DNA of 64,000 nucleotides from Ciceribacter ferrooxidans (GCF_004137355.1 NZ_SDVB01000238.1:620001-684000), one strand, 5' to 3'. Positions 15,401 to 23,676 are shown, counted from the stretch's first letter. Numbers and translations: made by a program. Notes: generated by a model not told the origin, from the letters alone.

Positions 15401-16528
15401 ATGCAGTTCGCACCCCAGCAGGACGATGCCCTGAAAGCCGTTTCGAAATGGCTGAAGGAGGGCAGGCAGCCGGTTTTTCGCCTGTTCGGCTATGCCGGCA
15501 CGGGCAAGACGACGCTTGCTCGCCATTTCGCCGAGCACGTCGATGGCGACGTGCTGTTTGCAGCGTTTACCGGCAAGGCGGCGCAGGTGCTGCGCTCGCG
15601 CGGTGCGTCGAATGCCAAGACCATCCATTCGCTGATCTACCGACCGCGCGGCGAGGAGGCGGTCGAGGACGAAGAGACCGGCAAGACCTCGATTTCGCCG
15701 ATGTTCGCCATAAACCGCCAGAGCCCGGTCGCGAAGGCTGCGATGATCGTCATCGACGAGTGCTCGATGGTCGACGAGCAACTCGGCCGTGACCTGATGA
15801 GTTTCGGGACGCCGATCCTCGTGCTCGGGGACCCCGGCCAGTTGCCACCGGTATCGGGCGGCGGCTTCTTCACCGACCACGAGCCGGATTTCCTGTTGAC
15901 GGACATCCATCGCCAGGCGCGCGACAATCCGATTATCGAACTTGCCATGCACATCCGCGAAGGCAAGGAGATCATGCACGGCGACTACGGGACGGCGAAG
16001 GTGATTTCCAAGAACGAGGTCTCGCAGGATCTCGTCCTCGAAGCCGATCAGGTGCTGGTCGGCACCAACCGCACGCGGCGGCGCTACAACAAGCGGCTTC
16101 GGGAGCTAAAGGGTTTTACCGCGGAGTACCCGCAGGCGGGCGACAAGCTCGTCTGCCTGCGCAACGACCAGGTGAAGGGGCTGCTCAACGGTTCGCTCTG
16201 GCAGGTCATGACGTCCTCGCGGGAAACGGTGAAGCCCGGCATCAACCTGCTGATCAGGCCCGAAGACGACGACATGGACCGGGGTGCCGCCAAGATCAAG
16301 CTCCTGAAGGCGGCGTTCGAAGACATCGAGACCGAAATTCCCTGGACGACCCGCAAGCGTTACGACGAGTTCGATTACGGCTATGCGCTGACGGTGCACA
16401 AGGCGCAGGGTTCGCAGTGGAACAACGTCGTTCTCTTCGACGAGAGCTTTGCCTTCCGCGACACCCGCGAGCGCTGGCTTTATACGGCCGTCACCCGCGC
16501 GGCGGAAACGCTCACCATCGTCCGGTGA
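15401..16528 (+). CDS. ATP-dependent RecD-like DNA helicase
   Basis: The 375-residue protein is a compact superfamily 1B helicase: Walker A GYAGTGKTT at residues 30-38, Walker B/DEAD-like IVIDECSMVD (about 117-126), GDPGQLPPV (motif III) and, at the C-terminus, the UvrD_C_2 motif DYGYALTVHKAQGSQWNNV and TAVTRAAETL (motif VI). This is like the C-terminal half of RecD/TraA without the N-terminal domain. Its task in DNA repair is inferred. The frame stays open upstream to 15242, but MQFAPQQDDALK is the family-like start. Confidence 0.9.
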   Translation: MQFAPQQDDALKAVSKWLKEGRQPVFRLFGYAGTGKTTLARHFAEHVDGDVLFAAFTGKAAQVLRSRGASNAKTIHSLIYRPRGEEAVEDEETGKTSISPMFAINRQSPVAKAAMIVIDECSMVDEQLGRDLMSFGTPILVLGDPGQLPPVSGGGFFTDHEPDFLLTDIHRQARDNPIIELAMHIREGKEIMHGDYGTAKVISKNEVSQDLVLEADQVLVGTNRTRRRYNKRLRELKGFTAEYPQAGDKLVCLRNDQVKGLLNGSLWQVMTSSRETVKPGINLLIRPEDDDMDRGAAKIKLLKAAFEDIETEIPWTTRKRYDEFDYGYALTVHKAQGSQWNNVVLFDESFAFRDTRERWLYTAVTRAAETLTIVR

Positions 16529-16543
16529 GCGTTTCGGGCGCCT

Positions 16544-17044
16544 CTATTGTTTCAGCGTCGTCAGAGCCATCACGACATCGCGTTCCGTCTTGCCGGAAGC
16601 GGTGGCGATCTCGGTCAGCGGCTTGCCGGGCTCGGCGGCGGCGAAACCTTTTTCCTTGAGTGTCGCGACGAAGGTTTCCTCGGTCTGGCCATAGAGTGGC
16701 GCGATCTGGCCCGGCGTGCCGCCGACCACCAGCTCGATCATCGCAACCTGCGGGCTGACGCTCGTCGCTCCGGTCATCGCCGGCCAGGCGAAGGCGATCC
16801 CGGCGGCAAGGGAGAGGCCGAGCGCGATCGCCATCGGCGGGCGCTTGAAGTAGCTCACGAAAGGGCGCCAGTTCCGCCAGATGTGCAGCAGGAACGGCGC
16901 GACCAGCACCATGCTCAACAGTTCGTGCATCTCCCGGAACGCGCTCGTGCCGAAGTGAAAGAAGAGGGCGACACCGGAGACGAGCGAGATCAGGAAGAGA
17001 CCGGTGGTGAGCGGCGTGGCGTAGCGGGAAAGAAGTGCAGGCAT
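16544..17044 (-). CDS. DUF4405 membrane protein
   Basis: A 166-residue protein with three to four hydrophobic helices (about 8-28, 40-58, 72-92) and the HELLSMVLVAPFLLHIWRNW segment with histidines that in DUF4405/cytochrome b561-like proteins could bind heme. The C-terminal 70 residues are soluble with a Thr/Gly-rich, LysM-free DUF4405-associated region ending TERDVVMALTTLKQ. Function unknown. It is co-oriented with, and 130 bases downstream of, the MerR-type gene, so the regulator may act on it. Confidence 0.75.
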   Translation of the reverse strand: MPALLSRYATPLTTGLFLISLVSGVALFFHFGTSAFREMHELLSMVLVAPFLLHIWRNWRPFVSYFKRPPMAIALGLSLAAGIAFAWPAMTGATSVSPQVAMIELVVGGTPGQIAPLYGQTEETFVATLKEKGFAAAEPGKPLTEIATASGKTERDVVMALTTLKQ

Positions 17045-17174
17045 TGTTCTTGTCCATCGTTGTTGGCGATGGAGCCGTGATAGGCGGAGTCGAGCCCGCG
17101 GTCGTGTTACAAAGTTGTTAGGTACGACAATTGTCAAGTATGCGACAACCTGTCCGCGCGGCGCTCTGCCGGAT

Positions 17175-17870
17175 CTACGAGGCAATGACTCCGGACAGCA
17201 CAGCCTTCGCCACGGCCTGGAAACGGTTGCTGGCATCGAATTTGCGGATGATCGCCGCTTCCATGGCCGTGATCTCTTCGCCTGCTATGTTGAGGGTGCG
17301 GGCGATACGCGTCGGCGTGTAGCCCTCGGCGATCAGTTCCAGGCAGCGCCGTTCCAGATCGGAAAGCTCGACGCCGTCGCGCATGTCGGCAACGGAAGCC
17401 TGTTCGCCCGCGCCGTCGGGAGAGAGGAGGGCGATGATCTGCTGCATCTGCCGGCGGATGGTGGAGAGCGCGGCTATGAGTTCGCGCTTGCGGGCGACGA
17501 GTGCCTGCTGAAAGATCTCGCTCGCCTCCTCCTCCGAGGCCACGGTCGCAAGTTCCTCCATCAGCTCCTGGATGACGGCGATCGGCATGCCGATCTCGCG
17601 GCACGCATTGATGAGCGCCATGCGCGCGATGTCCGCGTGGGTATAGACGCGCATCAGGCCAATGCGACCCGCCTTGATGAGGCCCTTCTCCTCGTAGAAA
17701 TGCAGCGTGCGATGGGTGATGTGGAACATGTTCGCCATGTCGGCTATGGCGACCGGCTCTGCCGGAAGGCTGCCGGGAAGCGGTATCTGCGGCAGGTGGC
17801 CGGGAAAGCCGCCGTCAAAGGACAGTGATCGATTGCCCTGTTGCGGGCCCTCCTGCAACCGTTCCGCCAT
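17175..17870 (-). CDS. MerR-type regulator with a LuxR-like C-terminal helix-turn-helix
   Basis: The 231-residue protein has an N-terminal MerR winged helix (about 40-110: AIADMANMFHITHRTLHFYEEKGL, then RVYTHADIARMALI), a coiled-coil dimer helix (about 115-150), and a final domain (about 170-225) with LSDLERRCLELIAEGYTPTR, which reads as a LuxR/GerE-type helix-turn-helix. No effector-binding cysteine cluster of metal sensors is seen. Having two DNA-binding types in one chain is unusual. A CTTGAC/GTCAAG inverted repeat lies about 55 bases upstream. Confidence 0.8.
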   Translation of the reverse strand: MAERLQEGPQQGNRSLSFDGGFPGHLPQIPLPGSLPAEPVAIADMANMFHITHRTLHFYEEKGLIKAGRIGLMRVYTHADIARMALINACREIGMPIAVIQELMEELATVASEEEASEIFQQALVARKRELIAALSTIRRQMQQIIALLSPDGAGEQASVADMRDGVELSDLERRCLELIAEGYTPTRIARTLNIAGEEITAMEAAIIRKFDASNRFQAVAKAVLSGVIAS

Positions 17871-17922
17871 GATGTCCCCCTCGCTTTCTCGCGTCTACAT
17901 CGTCTCGTCTACGTCTTTCCTG

Positions 17923-17948
17923 CTTGACCCTCGATGATCCGTGTCAAG
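17923..17948 (-). promoter_or_regulatory. Inverted repeat overlapping a TTGACA box upstream of the MerR-type gene
   Basis: On the minus strand TTGACA (17947-17942) forms a -35-like box and is part of a CTTGAC (17923-17928 on plus)/GTCAAG (17943-17948) inverted repeat with a 14-base centre. MerR proteins bind such dyads between -35 and -10; a clear -10 box at the usual distance was not found. Confidence 0.4.
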
Positions 17949-18004
17949 CCTTTCGGGCGCGGCGGCGCAAGGCTTTTGGACATGGAGCTTCCTGAATAAA
18001 CGTG

Positions 18005-18192
18005 CAGATTAACGACCTCCTGCGAAGGTTGTAAACCTCTGCAGGTGCCCAAGTTTGGTGATTGCAACCAGACCGGTCGGAATGGATGGTCTCCGGTGGG
18101 TTTACCACTATCCAGGATTGCAACTTGGTGTGGCTGCTGCAACCGACCACGGTCGATTTCCATCAAGACTTCACATGAAGCCATGTGTTTTT
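18005..18192 (+). ncRNA. Candidate structured RNA upstream of pdxJ (sRNA or leader)
   Basis: This noncoding stretch can fold into several nested stems. P1: CCTGC/GCAGG (18019-18023, 18041-18045) capping AGGTT/AACCT (18026-18030, 18034-18038). P2: CCAAGTT/AACTTGG (18049-18055, 18122-18128) enclosing P3, TGGAT/ATCCA (18083-18087, 18110-18114) with inner GTGG/CCAC. P4: CGAC/GTCG (18144-18147, 18152-18155). It ends in a perfect intrinsic terminator at 18172-18192. The terminator is 72 bases before pdxJ, so the RNA is either an independent sRNA or an attenuating leader of pdxJ. No known riboswitch class was recognised. The 5' end is a guess. Confidence 0.45.
18172..18192 (+). terminator. Intrinsic terminator ahead of pdxJ
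   Basis: Perfect 6-bp stem CACATG (18172-18177) with CATGTG (18182-18187), AAGC loop, then TTTTT (18188-18192). No annotated plus-strand gene ends upstream of it, which is the main reason to suspect an RNA gene or attenuator. Confidence 0.8.
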
Positions 18193-18264
18193 GTCGTTGG
18201 CGTTCTTTCGAGCGATGCCGTAAATGACGATCTGCAAGACCCACGCCCTCATGGAACCGCGCCG

Positions 18265-19017
18265 ATGCCCGCCAAGCTTTCCGTCAATCTGAACGCCATC
18301 GCGATGCTGCGAAACCGCCGGGATCTGCCCTGGCCGGATCTTGCGCATTTCGGGCGCATTGCCCTTGCGGCCGGCGCGAGCGGCCTCACCGTCCATCCGC
18401 GTCCGGACCAGCGTCACATCCGCTTCAGCGATCTGCCGGTGCTGCGGGCGCTGATCGACGACGAGTTTCCCGAGGCCGAATTCAATATCGAAGGCTACCC
18501 GACCGAGGAGTTCCTGGCGCTCTGCGAAGCGGCGGAGCCGGAGCAGGTGACGCTGGTACCGGACGATCCGAGCCAGGCGACCTCGGACCACGGCTGGGAC
18601 TTCGCCGGGCAGCAGGATTTTCTGAAAACGGTTGTTGCCCGCCTCAAGGGCAAGGGCATGCGCGTTTCGCTCTTCGCCGATGGCGACGGCGATGCGCAAG
18701 CCATGGCGCTCGCGGCGCAGACCGGCGCAGACCGGGTGGAACTCTATACCGGTCCCTACGGTGGCTGCTACGACGATCCGGAGCGTGCGGCCAAAGAGAT
18801 TGATCTTCTCGGACGAACTGCCGATGCGGCGATTGCCCGCGGCCTTGCCGTCAATGCGGGACACGATCTGACGGTCGCGAACCTGCCGCCGCTCGCCCGC
18901 CGCATCCCGCAGCTCGCCGAGGTCTCGATCGGCCACGGGCTCACCGCCGATGCCCTGGAATACGGCATGGCGGAAACGGTACGCCGTTTCCGCCATGCCT
19001 GCGGCCAGAAGGTCTGA
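18265..19017 (+). CDS. pdxJ: Pyridoxine 5'-phosphate synthase
   Basis: PdxJ joins 3-amino-2-oxopropyl phosphate with 1-deoxyxylulose 5-phosphate to give pyridoxine 5'-phosphate in the DXP-dependent vitamin B6 route. The 250-residue protein has the expected [15 protein letters not shown] start, [13 protein letters not shown] with active-site His, [30 protein letters not shown], and the C-terminal [15 protein letters not shown]. The frame is open for 70 codons upstream, but that part is not family-like and covers the structured leader. A possible promoter TTGGCG-N18-TAAATG lies in the 72 bases after the terminator. Confidence 0.95.
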   Translation: MPAKLSVNLNAIAMLRNRRDLPWPDLAHFGRIALAAGASGLTVHPRPDQRHIRFSDLPVLRALIDDEFPEAEFNIEGYPTEEFLALCEAAEPEQVTLVPDDPSQATSDHGWDFAGQQDFLKTVVARLKGKGMRVSLFADGDGDAQAMALAAQTGADRVELYTGPYGGCYDDPERAAKEIDLLGRTADAAIARGLAVNAGHDLTVANLPPLARRIPQLAEVSIGHGLTADALEYGMAETVRRFRHACGQKV

Positions 19018-19065
19018 GACGGGCGGCTTGGATCGTCCCGGACCCTTCCGTCGCAAGGCCTGGGA

Positions 19066-19944
19066 TCAGCCGAGAAGCGCCTTGTTGGCGGTCAGGAAGC
19101 TCTTCAAGTCCTGCGGCGCCCTGCCGGAGAGCATCTCGATATCCTTGGTGGCGACGTCGAAGCCGCCTTCGCGGACGTTCGTGTCGAAGGAGACGAAGGT
19201 CGGGATGAAGAGTTCGGGCACGCCGGCCGCCTTCATGCCGCCTGCGAGCTGTTCGTCCGTCAGGTTGACGACGGCGAGCGGCTTGCCCGTCGCTTCACGC
19301 ACGAGGGCGGCGATCTCGTCGGTGGTGAACGCGGTCGGACCAGTGAGATTGTAGACGGCGTTCGCGGATGCCTCCGACACGAGTGCGCCGGCGATGGCGC
19401 CGGCGATGTCGGCGCGGGCGGCATGCGCGTTGCGACCCTTGCCGGCTGAGGTGTACCAGCTACCGGACGCCAGCGCCTGCGGCAGGCTCATGAAGAGGTT
19501 TTCCATGTACCAGGCGTTGCGGAAGATGGTGTAGGCGAGGCCGCTGTCGCGGATCGCCTGCTCGGTCCCGGCGTGGTCCGGCGCGAAGCTGACGAGGCTG
19601 GTCTCGGGGTTGATCATCGACGTGTAATAGATCCGCCCGACGCCGGCAGCCTTGGCGGCGGCGACGGCCGCGCGGTGCTGGCCGATGCGGTGACCGGGGC
19701 GATCGAGCACGTCCGTCGAGATGATCAGCAGCCGGTCGATGCCGGCGAAGGCGGCGGCGAGGTCTGCATCGTCGAAGTCGACGCGGCGGGTCTCGACACC
19801 CTTCGCTGCCAGATCGGCGAGCTTGGCCGTATCCCGGCTGCCGGCGACGATGTCGGCAGGGGCGACCTTGCCGGTGTCGAGAAGGTTCTGGATGACGAGG
19901 CGGCCGAGATGACCGGAGGCGCCGCTGACGAGGATCTTGCTCAT
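19066..19944 (-). CDS. NmrA/QorB-type NAD(P)H quinone oxidoreductase-like protein
   Basis: The 292-residue protein is an atypical SDR with the nucleotide motif VSGASGHLGRLVIQNLL at its start and RIYYTSMINPETS and FRNAWYMENLF in the body, close in pattern to E. coli QorB (YtfG) that reduces quinones with NADPH. It is divergent from an HxlR-type regulator gene, 139 bases apart, the same pairing as ytfG/ytfH. So it is probably induced by electrophiles or oxidants through that regulator. Length fits the family. Confidence 0.88.
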   Translation of the reverse strand: MSKILVSGASGHLGRLVIQNLLDTGKVAPADIVAGSRDTAKLADLAAKGVETRRVDFDDADLAAAFAGIDRLLIISTDVLDRPGHRIGQHRAAVAAAKAAGVGRIYYTSMINPETSLVSFAPDHAGTEQAIRDSGLAYTIFRNAWYMENLFMSLPQALASGSWYTSAGKGRNAHAARADIAGAIAGALVSEASANAVYNLTGPTAFTTDEIAALVREATGKPLAVVNLTDEQLAGGMKAAGVPELFIPTFVSFDTNVREGGFDVATKDIEMLSGRAPQDLKSFLTANKALLG

Positions 19945-19991
19945 GGTAATTCCCTTGATGCTTGGGCGGCGATGCCGTCCGTGTTATGGCG

Positions 19992-20006
19992 CTCTCAAAA
20001 AGAGAG
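19992..20006 (-). promoter_or_regulatory. CTCTC/GAGAG dyad between the QorB-like and HxlR genes
   Basis: CTCTC (19992-19996), AAAAA, GAGAG (20002-20006) form a symmetric element in the divergent promoter region, 48 bases from the QorB-like start. It could be the operator of the HxlR protein; this is position-based inference. Confidence 0.4.
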
Positions 20007-20083
20007 TAGCACTAATTTGGGAATTGACCTGCGCTTGTAAAGAAGGCAGTTTTTCGTGACCACGTTACCGAAAGGGAACCACC

Positions 20084-20488
20084 ATGACCGTCGCGAGCTT
20101 CGATTTCAAAACCAAGATGTCCGGTTTCGGCGGCGAAGACTCTCCCTTGGAAAACTGCCCCGTGCGGACGGTCATCGACCATATCGGCGGCAAATGGTCG
20201 ACGCTCATCCTGTTGGCGCTGTCCGAAAAACCTTATCGTTTCGGGGAGTTGCGGCGGCTCGTTCCGGATATCTCGCAACGCATGCTGACGCAGACGCTGC
20301 GCGACCTGCAGCGCGACGGCTATGTCCACCGGACCGTGTTTCCGACGAAGCCGCCGAGCGTCGAGTATCGGCTGACCGACCTCGGGCACTCGCTCTACGG
20401 CGCGCTGGCGGGCCTGCTGCAATGGGCGGAGGACAATTACCTCACCGTGCGCGAGGCACGGCGGCGGTTCGACGTCGAGGGTGCCTGA
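20084..20488 (+). CDS. HxlR family transcriptional regulator
   Basis: The 134-residue winged-helix protein has the HxlR marks: a Cys in [20 protein letters not shown] (about 25-45), [21 protein letters not shown] recognition helix (about 53-73) and [20 protein letters not shown] near the end. HxlR/QorR proteins sense electrophiles through that N-terminal cysteine. Divergent from the QorB-like gene, it likely represses that gene and itself. The start has GGGAACC upstream. Confidence 0.9.
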   Translation: MTVASFDFKTKMSGFGGEDSPLENCPVRTVIDHIGGKWSTLILLALSEKPYRFGELRRLVPDISQRMLTQTLRDLQRDGYVHRTVFPTKPPSVEYRLTDLGHSLYGALAGLLQWAEDNYLTVREARRRFDVEGA

Positions 20489-20500
20489 CGCTCATCGGCG

Positions 20501-21427
20501 CTAGAGATCGAGCGCCCAGGTCTGGCCGTTCAGTTCCGGCCCGAACAGTGTGTGGCGGCCCTCCGACTCGAGCTTGAAACCGGCCTTGATGTAGATGTGC
20601 CTCGCCGCGTGCAGGATGTCGTTGGTCCATAGCGTCATGCGCCGGTAGCCGCTGCGGCGCGCAAATTCGATGCACTGCTCGACCAGCAGGCGCCCGAGCC
20701 CGAGCCCGCGGGCCGCTTCGTCGACATAGAGCAACCGCAGCTTGGCGACGCCGTCGCCGCCGTCCATCACCAGCACCGAGCCGATCCGGACGCCGCTCCG
20801 CTCGGCGATCCAGCACCGCTCCTTCGCGGCGTCGAAATTCGCCAGGAATTTAGAGGCGACGTCGCTGACGAGCGCCTCGAACCGGTCGTTCCAGCCGAAT
20901 TCGCGGGTGTAGAACTCCGCCTGCGACTGCACGATCCAGCCGAGGTCGCCCGGCCGGTGCGGCCGCAGCACGGGCGGCGCGGCGTTGCGCCTGTCGGTGT
21001 CGAGCAGACGGGAGATAGTCGCCATCGCAGTGACGAGCGCTCCGCGTTCGGAGCGGCCGAGGTCCTCCAGCATCGTTGCGAGCTGGTCGCGGGAAAGCTC
21101 CGCGAGGAGCTTGCGTTCGGTGGCACCGTCGGCGGTCAGCGTCAGAAGCTGGCTGCGACCGTCGGCGGGATCGCGGGTCTGCTCCACCAGCCTTCTCGTC
21201 CGGAAGGCCTTGAGGATGCGGCTGAGATACGCCGGATCGAGGTGCAGGTCGCGGACGAGTTCGGCGGCCGAGGCTTGCCCACGGGCGCCGAGCTCGTAGA
21301 TCACGCGCGCTTCCGCCAGCGTGCAGTTCGCCTTGAGATAGGCGCGATCGAGAATGCCGATGCGGTCGGTGTAGAACCGATTGAAGGCACGCACGGCATC
21401 TATGGTCGTCAGGTCTCTGTCCGGCAT
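20501..21427 (-). CDS. MarR-type helix-turn-helix fused to GNAT acetyltransferase
   Basis: The 308-residue protein has a MarR winged helix in residues 1-150 (AEARVIYELGARGQASAAEL, then DPAYLSRILKAFRTRRLVEQ and the wing RDPADGRSQ) and a GNAT domain in 155-308 (LRLLYVDEAARGLGLGRLL with the acetyl-CoA loop, and the KAGFKLESEGRHTLFG end). This bifunctional fusion is a known family. What it acetylates and which promoter it binds are unknown. It converges with the HxlR gene and is followed by it with 12 bases between stops. Confidence 0.9.
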   Translation of the reverse strand: MPDRDLTTIDAVRAFNRFYTDRIGILDRAYLKANCTLAEARVIYELGARGQASAAELVRDLHLDPAYLSRILKAFRTRRLVEQTRDPADGRSQLLTLTADGATERKLLAELSRDQLATMLEDLGRSERGALVTAMATISRLLDTDRRNAAPPVLRPHRPGDLGWIVQSQAEFYTREFGWNDRFEALVSDVASKFLANFDAAKERCWIAERSGVRIGSVLVMDGGDGVAKLRLLYVDEAARGLGLGRLLVEQCIEFARRSGYRRMTLWTNDILHAARHIYIKAGFKLESEGRHTLFGPELNGQTWALDL

Positions 21428-21488
21428 CGTTTTCTCCTTCGAATACCGGATAGAACAGAAATGAGACTACAACAACGAAATAATTGAC

Positions 21489-22208
21489 TCAGGCAACCAA
21501 TTGCCGATCGGAACTGACGTCCGACAAGGCAAACTCGACCGCAGCGGCCGCATGAATGCGTGTCGAATCGAAGCCGGGCAGAGAGAACTGGTCGGGGTCG
21601 ATCAGCAGGCAGATCTCGGTGCAGCCGAGAATGACGCAATCGGCGCCGGCGGCCTTCGCCTTGTCGATGATCGCGAGGTAGGTGTCGCGGGAGGTGTCGA
21701 CGACCTTGCCGGCGCAGAGTTCGTCGAAGATGACGTCGTGGACCGTCTGCCGGTCCGTTTCGTTCGGCACCATGGGATCGAGACCCTGCTTGCGCATGCG
21801 CTCGGTGTAGAAGCCGTGCTCCATGGTGTAGCGGGTGGCAAGGAGGAGCGGGCGCTTGAAGCCCGCGGCGCGGATCGCTGCCGCCGTCTCGTCGATGATG
21901 TTGATGACGGGAATATCGACGCGCGCGGCGACGGCGTCGGCGACGAGATGCATGGTGTTGGTGCAAATCAGCACGCAATCGGCGCCCGCCGCTTCGAGGC
22001 CTCGGGCGCATTCGGCCAGGCGGTTCTCGGCGAGATCCCAACGGCCGGCCTTCTGATAGCCGACAATTTCGGCGAAATTGACCGAATGCATCAAGACTTC
22101 GGCCGAGGCGATGCCGCCGAGGCGGCTGCGAACCATCTCGTTGATGTGACGATAATAGACTGCCGAGCTTTCGAAGCTCATGCCGCCGATGAGGCCGATT
22201 GTCTTCAT
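21489..22208 (-). CDS. Aspartate/glutamate racemase family protein
   Basis: The 239-residue protein belongs to the two-base, PLP-independent racemase family. Both catalytic cysteines are visible: Cys in VLICTNTMH (about 80-88) and Cys in VILGCTEICLL (about 195-205). It starts GLIGGMSFESSAVYYRHIN. It interconverts L- and D-aspartate or glutamate, or is a related broad-substrate racemase (YgeA-like). It is divergent from an Lrp-type regulator, 161 bases away, so Lrp control is likely. Confidence 0.9.
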   Translation of the reverse strand: MKTIGLIGGMSFESSAVYYRHINEMVRSRLGGIASAEVLMHSVNFAEIVGYQKAGRWDLAENRLAECARGLEAAGADCVLICTNTMHLVADAVAARVDIPVINIIDETAAAIRAAGFKRPLLLATRYTMEHGFYTERMRKQGLDPMVPNETDRQTVHDVIFDELCAGKVVDTSRDTYLAIIDKAKAAGADCVILGCTEICLLIDPDQFSLPGFDSTRIHAAAAVEFALSDVSSDRQLVA

Positions 22209-22233
22209 GGTCGCGTTCCCTTGCTGGACTTTG

Positions 22234-22247
22234 CCGGAATTATCCGG
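22234..22247 (-). promoter_or_regulatory. CCGGA-N4-TCCGG dyad between racemase and Lrp genes
   Basis: CCGGA (22234-22238) and TCCGG (22243-22247) lie just upstream of the racemase start in the divergent intergenic region. It is a candidate Lrp/AsnC-protein site; the sequence is the only evidence. Confidence 0.35.
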
Positions 22248-22369
22248 CCGATTCCGAGCAAGTGGATTGCAAACTTCGGATGCGGGCTGCTAATGTATGC
22301 ATCAGGATTGCGCAAGAAACATTGAACGCGCGCGCGGTGTGCGCGAACTGTCTCGAATCGAGGTGGGAG

Positions 22370-22834
22370 ATGCTGGACGAACGTGATCGAAAGATTCTGG
22401 ATGCGCTGCAGCATGACGCGGCAATACAGGTTTCCGAGCTTGCCGATCTGGTTTCGCTGTCACCTTCGGCCTGCTCGCGCCGCATCCAGCGGCTGGAGGA
22501 GGCCGGGTATATCGCGCGGCGGGTCGCGATCCTCGATCGTGATAGGGTCGGCGTGCCGACCACCGTCTTCGCGCTGGTGAAGACCTCGCACCACTCGGAA
22601 GACTGGACGGAAGCCTTCCGTCGGGCAATCAGCGACATTCCGGAGGTCGTGGAGGCGCATCGGCTGACAGGCAGCTATGACTACCTGCTGAAGATCGCCG
22701 TTCCGCGGGTCGAGCAGTATGATGTCGTCTACCGGCGACTGGTGCGCCGTATCGAACTCTTCGACGTCTCGGCCTTCATATCGATGGAGACGCTGAAGGC
22801 CGGCGAGGCTGTTCCGGTCAACTATGCGGAATGA
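22370..22834 (+). CDS. Lrp/AsnC family transcriptional regulator
   Basis: The 154-residue protein has the AsnC-type helix-turn-helix (LDERDRKILDALQHDA, then SELADLVSLSPSACSRRIQRLEEAGYI, residues 1-55) and a RAM ligand-binding domain (about 65-150, with VEAHRLTGSYDYLLKIAV). The start at 22370 has AGGTGGGAG right before it; longer in-frame starts lack a family-like N-terminus. It is divergent from the racemase gene, so its ligand may be an amino acid handled by that enzyme. Confidence 0.92.
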   Translation: MLDERDRKILDALQHDAAIQVSELADLVSLSPSACSRRIQRLEEAGYIARRVAILDRDRVGVPTTVFALVKTSHHSEDWTEAFRRAISDIPEVVEAHRLTGSYDYLLKIAVPRVEQYDVVYRRLVRRIELFDVSAFISMETLKAGEAVPVNYAE

Positions 22835-22837
22835 GGA

Positions 22838-23227
22838 TTATTCCGGAGTCGGCAAGCTCTTGTCGGCGCTGCACTTGGCGATCGCGAGCTGCTTGAACGA
22901 ATAGATCGCGGTGATCCGGCCGGCTGAGGTGTCCTGCGGATCGGTATTGCGCTCCGTCTCGACCTTCATGCAGCCGCAGGCATAACCGTAATAGCCGTTG
23001 GTCTTGACGAAATCGCCGGCGGAGATATCGCCCATGTTTTCCATGCCCAGCGCTTCGGTTTCCGAGCCCTGGGTTGCGATGATCCAGATGCCGTCGCGGT
23101 CGTCGAGCCAGTAGTTGCCGGGGGTGGGGTTCTGCACCCAGCCGCAGCGATTTTCGGCCGCAAGGACGATACTCGGCAGTGCGGCCAAAGCGCCGGCGAT
23201 CAGCAATGTAGAGATATGGGCCCGCAT
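22838..23227 (-). CDS. DUF4087-type secreted protein
   Basis: The 129-residue product starts with a signal peptide (MRAHISTLLIAGALAALPSI..., cut near VLAAE). The mature part shows ENRCGWVQNPTPGNYWLDDRDGIW, which matches DUF4087, and several cysteines (CGW, YACGCMKVE, AKC) that would form disulfides in the periplasm. Function unknown. It ends three bases from the convergent Lrp gene. The start at 23227 is preferred over the longer frame because it yields the signal peptide. Confidence 0.75.
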   Translation of the reverse strand: MRAHISTLLIAGALAALPSIVLAAENRCGWVQNPTPGNYWLDDRDGIWIIATQGSETEALGMENMGDISAGDFVKTNGYYGYACGCMKVETERNTDPQDTSAGRITAIYSFKQLAIAKCSADKSLPTPE

Positions 23228-23326
23228 TGGTGTGCTCCGTGGAGGATTGAGATCCGGCAAGCCATAGCGCGACCGCGCTCTTCCGCCAAATGCCAAAACT
23301 GGTGCGAAGCCCTATCGATGCAATCG

Positions 23327-23352
23327 GGCCCCGGAGCTTGCGCTCCGGGGCC
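23327..23352 (-). terminator. 11-bp hairpin, likely terminator of the mini-protein genes
   Basis: GGCCCCGGAGC (23327-23337) pairs perfectly with GCTCCGGGGCC (23342-23352) around TTGC. It lies 30 bases past the stop of the minus-strand gene ending at 23382. No T-run follows in either direction. Confidence 0.5.
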
Positions 23353-23381
23353 GTGGGCCAATACAGACCGGGGGGGAGGGA

Positions 23382-23618
23382 TCAGTTGTTGCCGTTGGTG
23401 GGCTCCAGCGACGTGGCGCCGCGGTCGTTCGTGTAACGGTAGTCGTTACGGCTCTGGTCGCTGATGGAGCCGGTGTGGAAGAGGCTGGTACCGGCCGGCG
23501 CCTGCTCGTAGCTCGCCTGTGGTTCGCCGGAGACGTCGCGGCCGTTGGTCGGCTCGAGCGCGAAGGCGGAGGTGGCGAGAGTGGCGAGGACGGTTGCTGC
23601 TGCGATGATGGTCTTCAT
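23382..23618 (-). CDS. Tandem small secreted protein, copy A (78 aa)
   Basis: The 78-residue product has a signal peptide (MKTIIAAATVLATLATSAFA, 20 residues) and a mature part of about 58 residues: LEPTNGRDVSGEPQASYEQ, then APAGTSLFHTGSIS and a variable middle, ending ATSLEPTNGNN. The LEPTNG motif thus appears at both ends of the mature protein. No cysteine, no known domain. It is one of three near-identical tandem genes, each with its own AAGGA ribosome site and a hairpin upstream. Probably a periplasmic or cell-surface peptide; function unknown. Confidence 0.75.
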   Translation of the reverse strand: MKTIIAAATVLATLATSAFALEPTNGRDVSGEPQASYEQAPAGTSLFHTGSISDQSRNDYRYTNDRGATSLEPTNGNN

Positions 23619-23646
23619 GATGTCATTCCTTTTCGTTCTTTTCCGT

Positions 23647-23669
23647 CATGCGGGGAGTTTTCCCGCATG
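23647..23669 (-). repeat. CATGCGGG hairpin, repeat 1, upstream of copy A
   Basis: CATGCGGG (23647-23654) pairs with CCCGCATG (23662-23669). With the following sequence through the ATG it is almost identical to the stretch upstream of copies B and C, so the promoter/leader was duplicated with the gene. It could be a leader stem, mRNA stabiliser or protein site. Confidence 0.6.
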
Positions 23670-23676
23670 AAACAAA

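Noticed and set aside
17909-18244. Minus-strand frame of 111 codons (last part with AGGA before an ATG)
   Set aside because: Composition is not protein-like, and it covers the candidate structured RNA and the MerR promoter region.
18055-18264. N-terminal extension of PdxJ (70 codons)
   Set aside because: It passes through the terminator and structured region, and the conserved family start is [13 protein letters not shown] at 18265.
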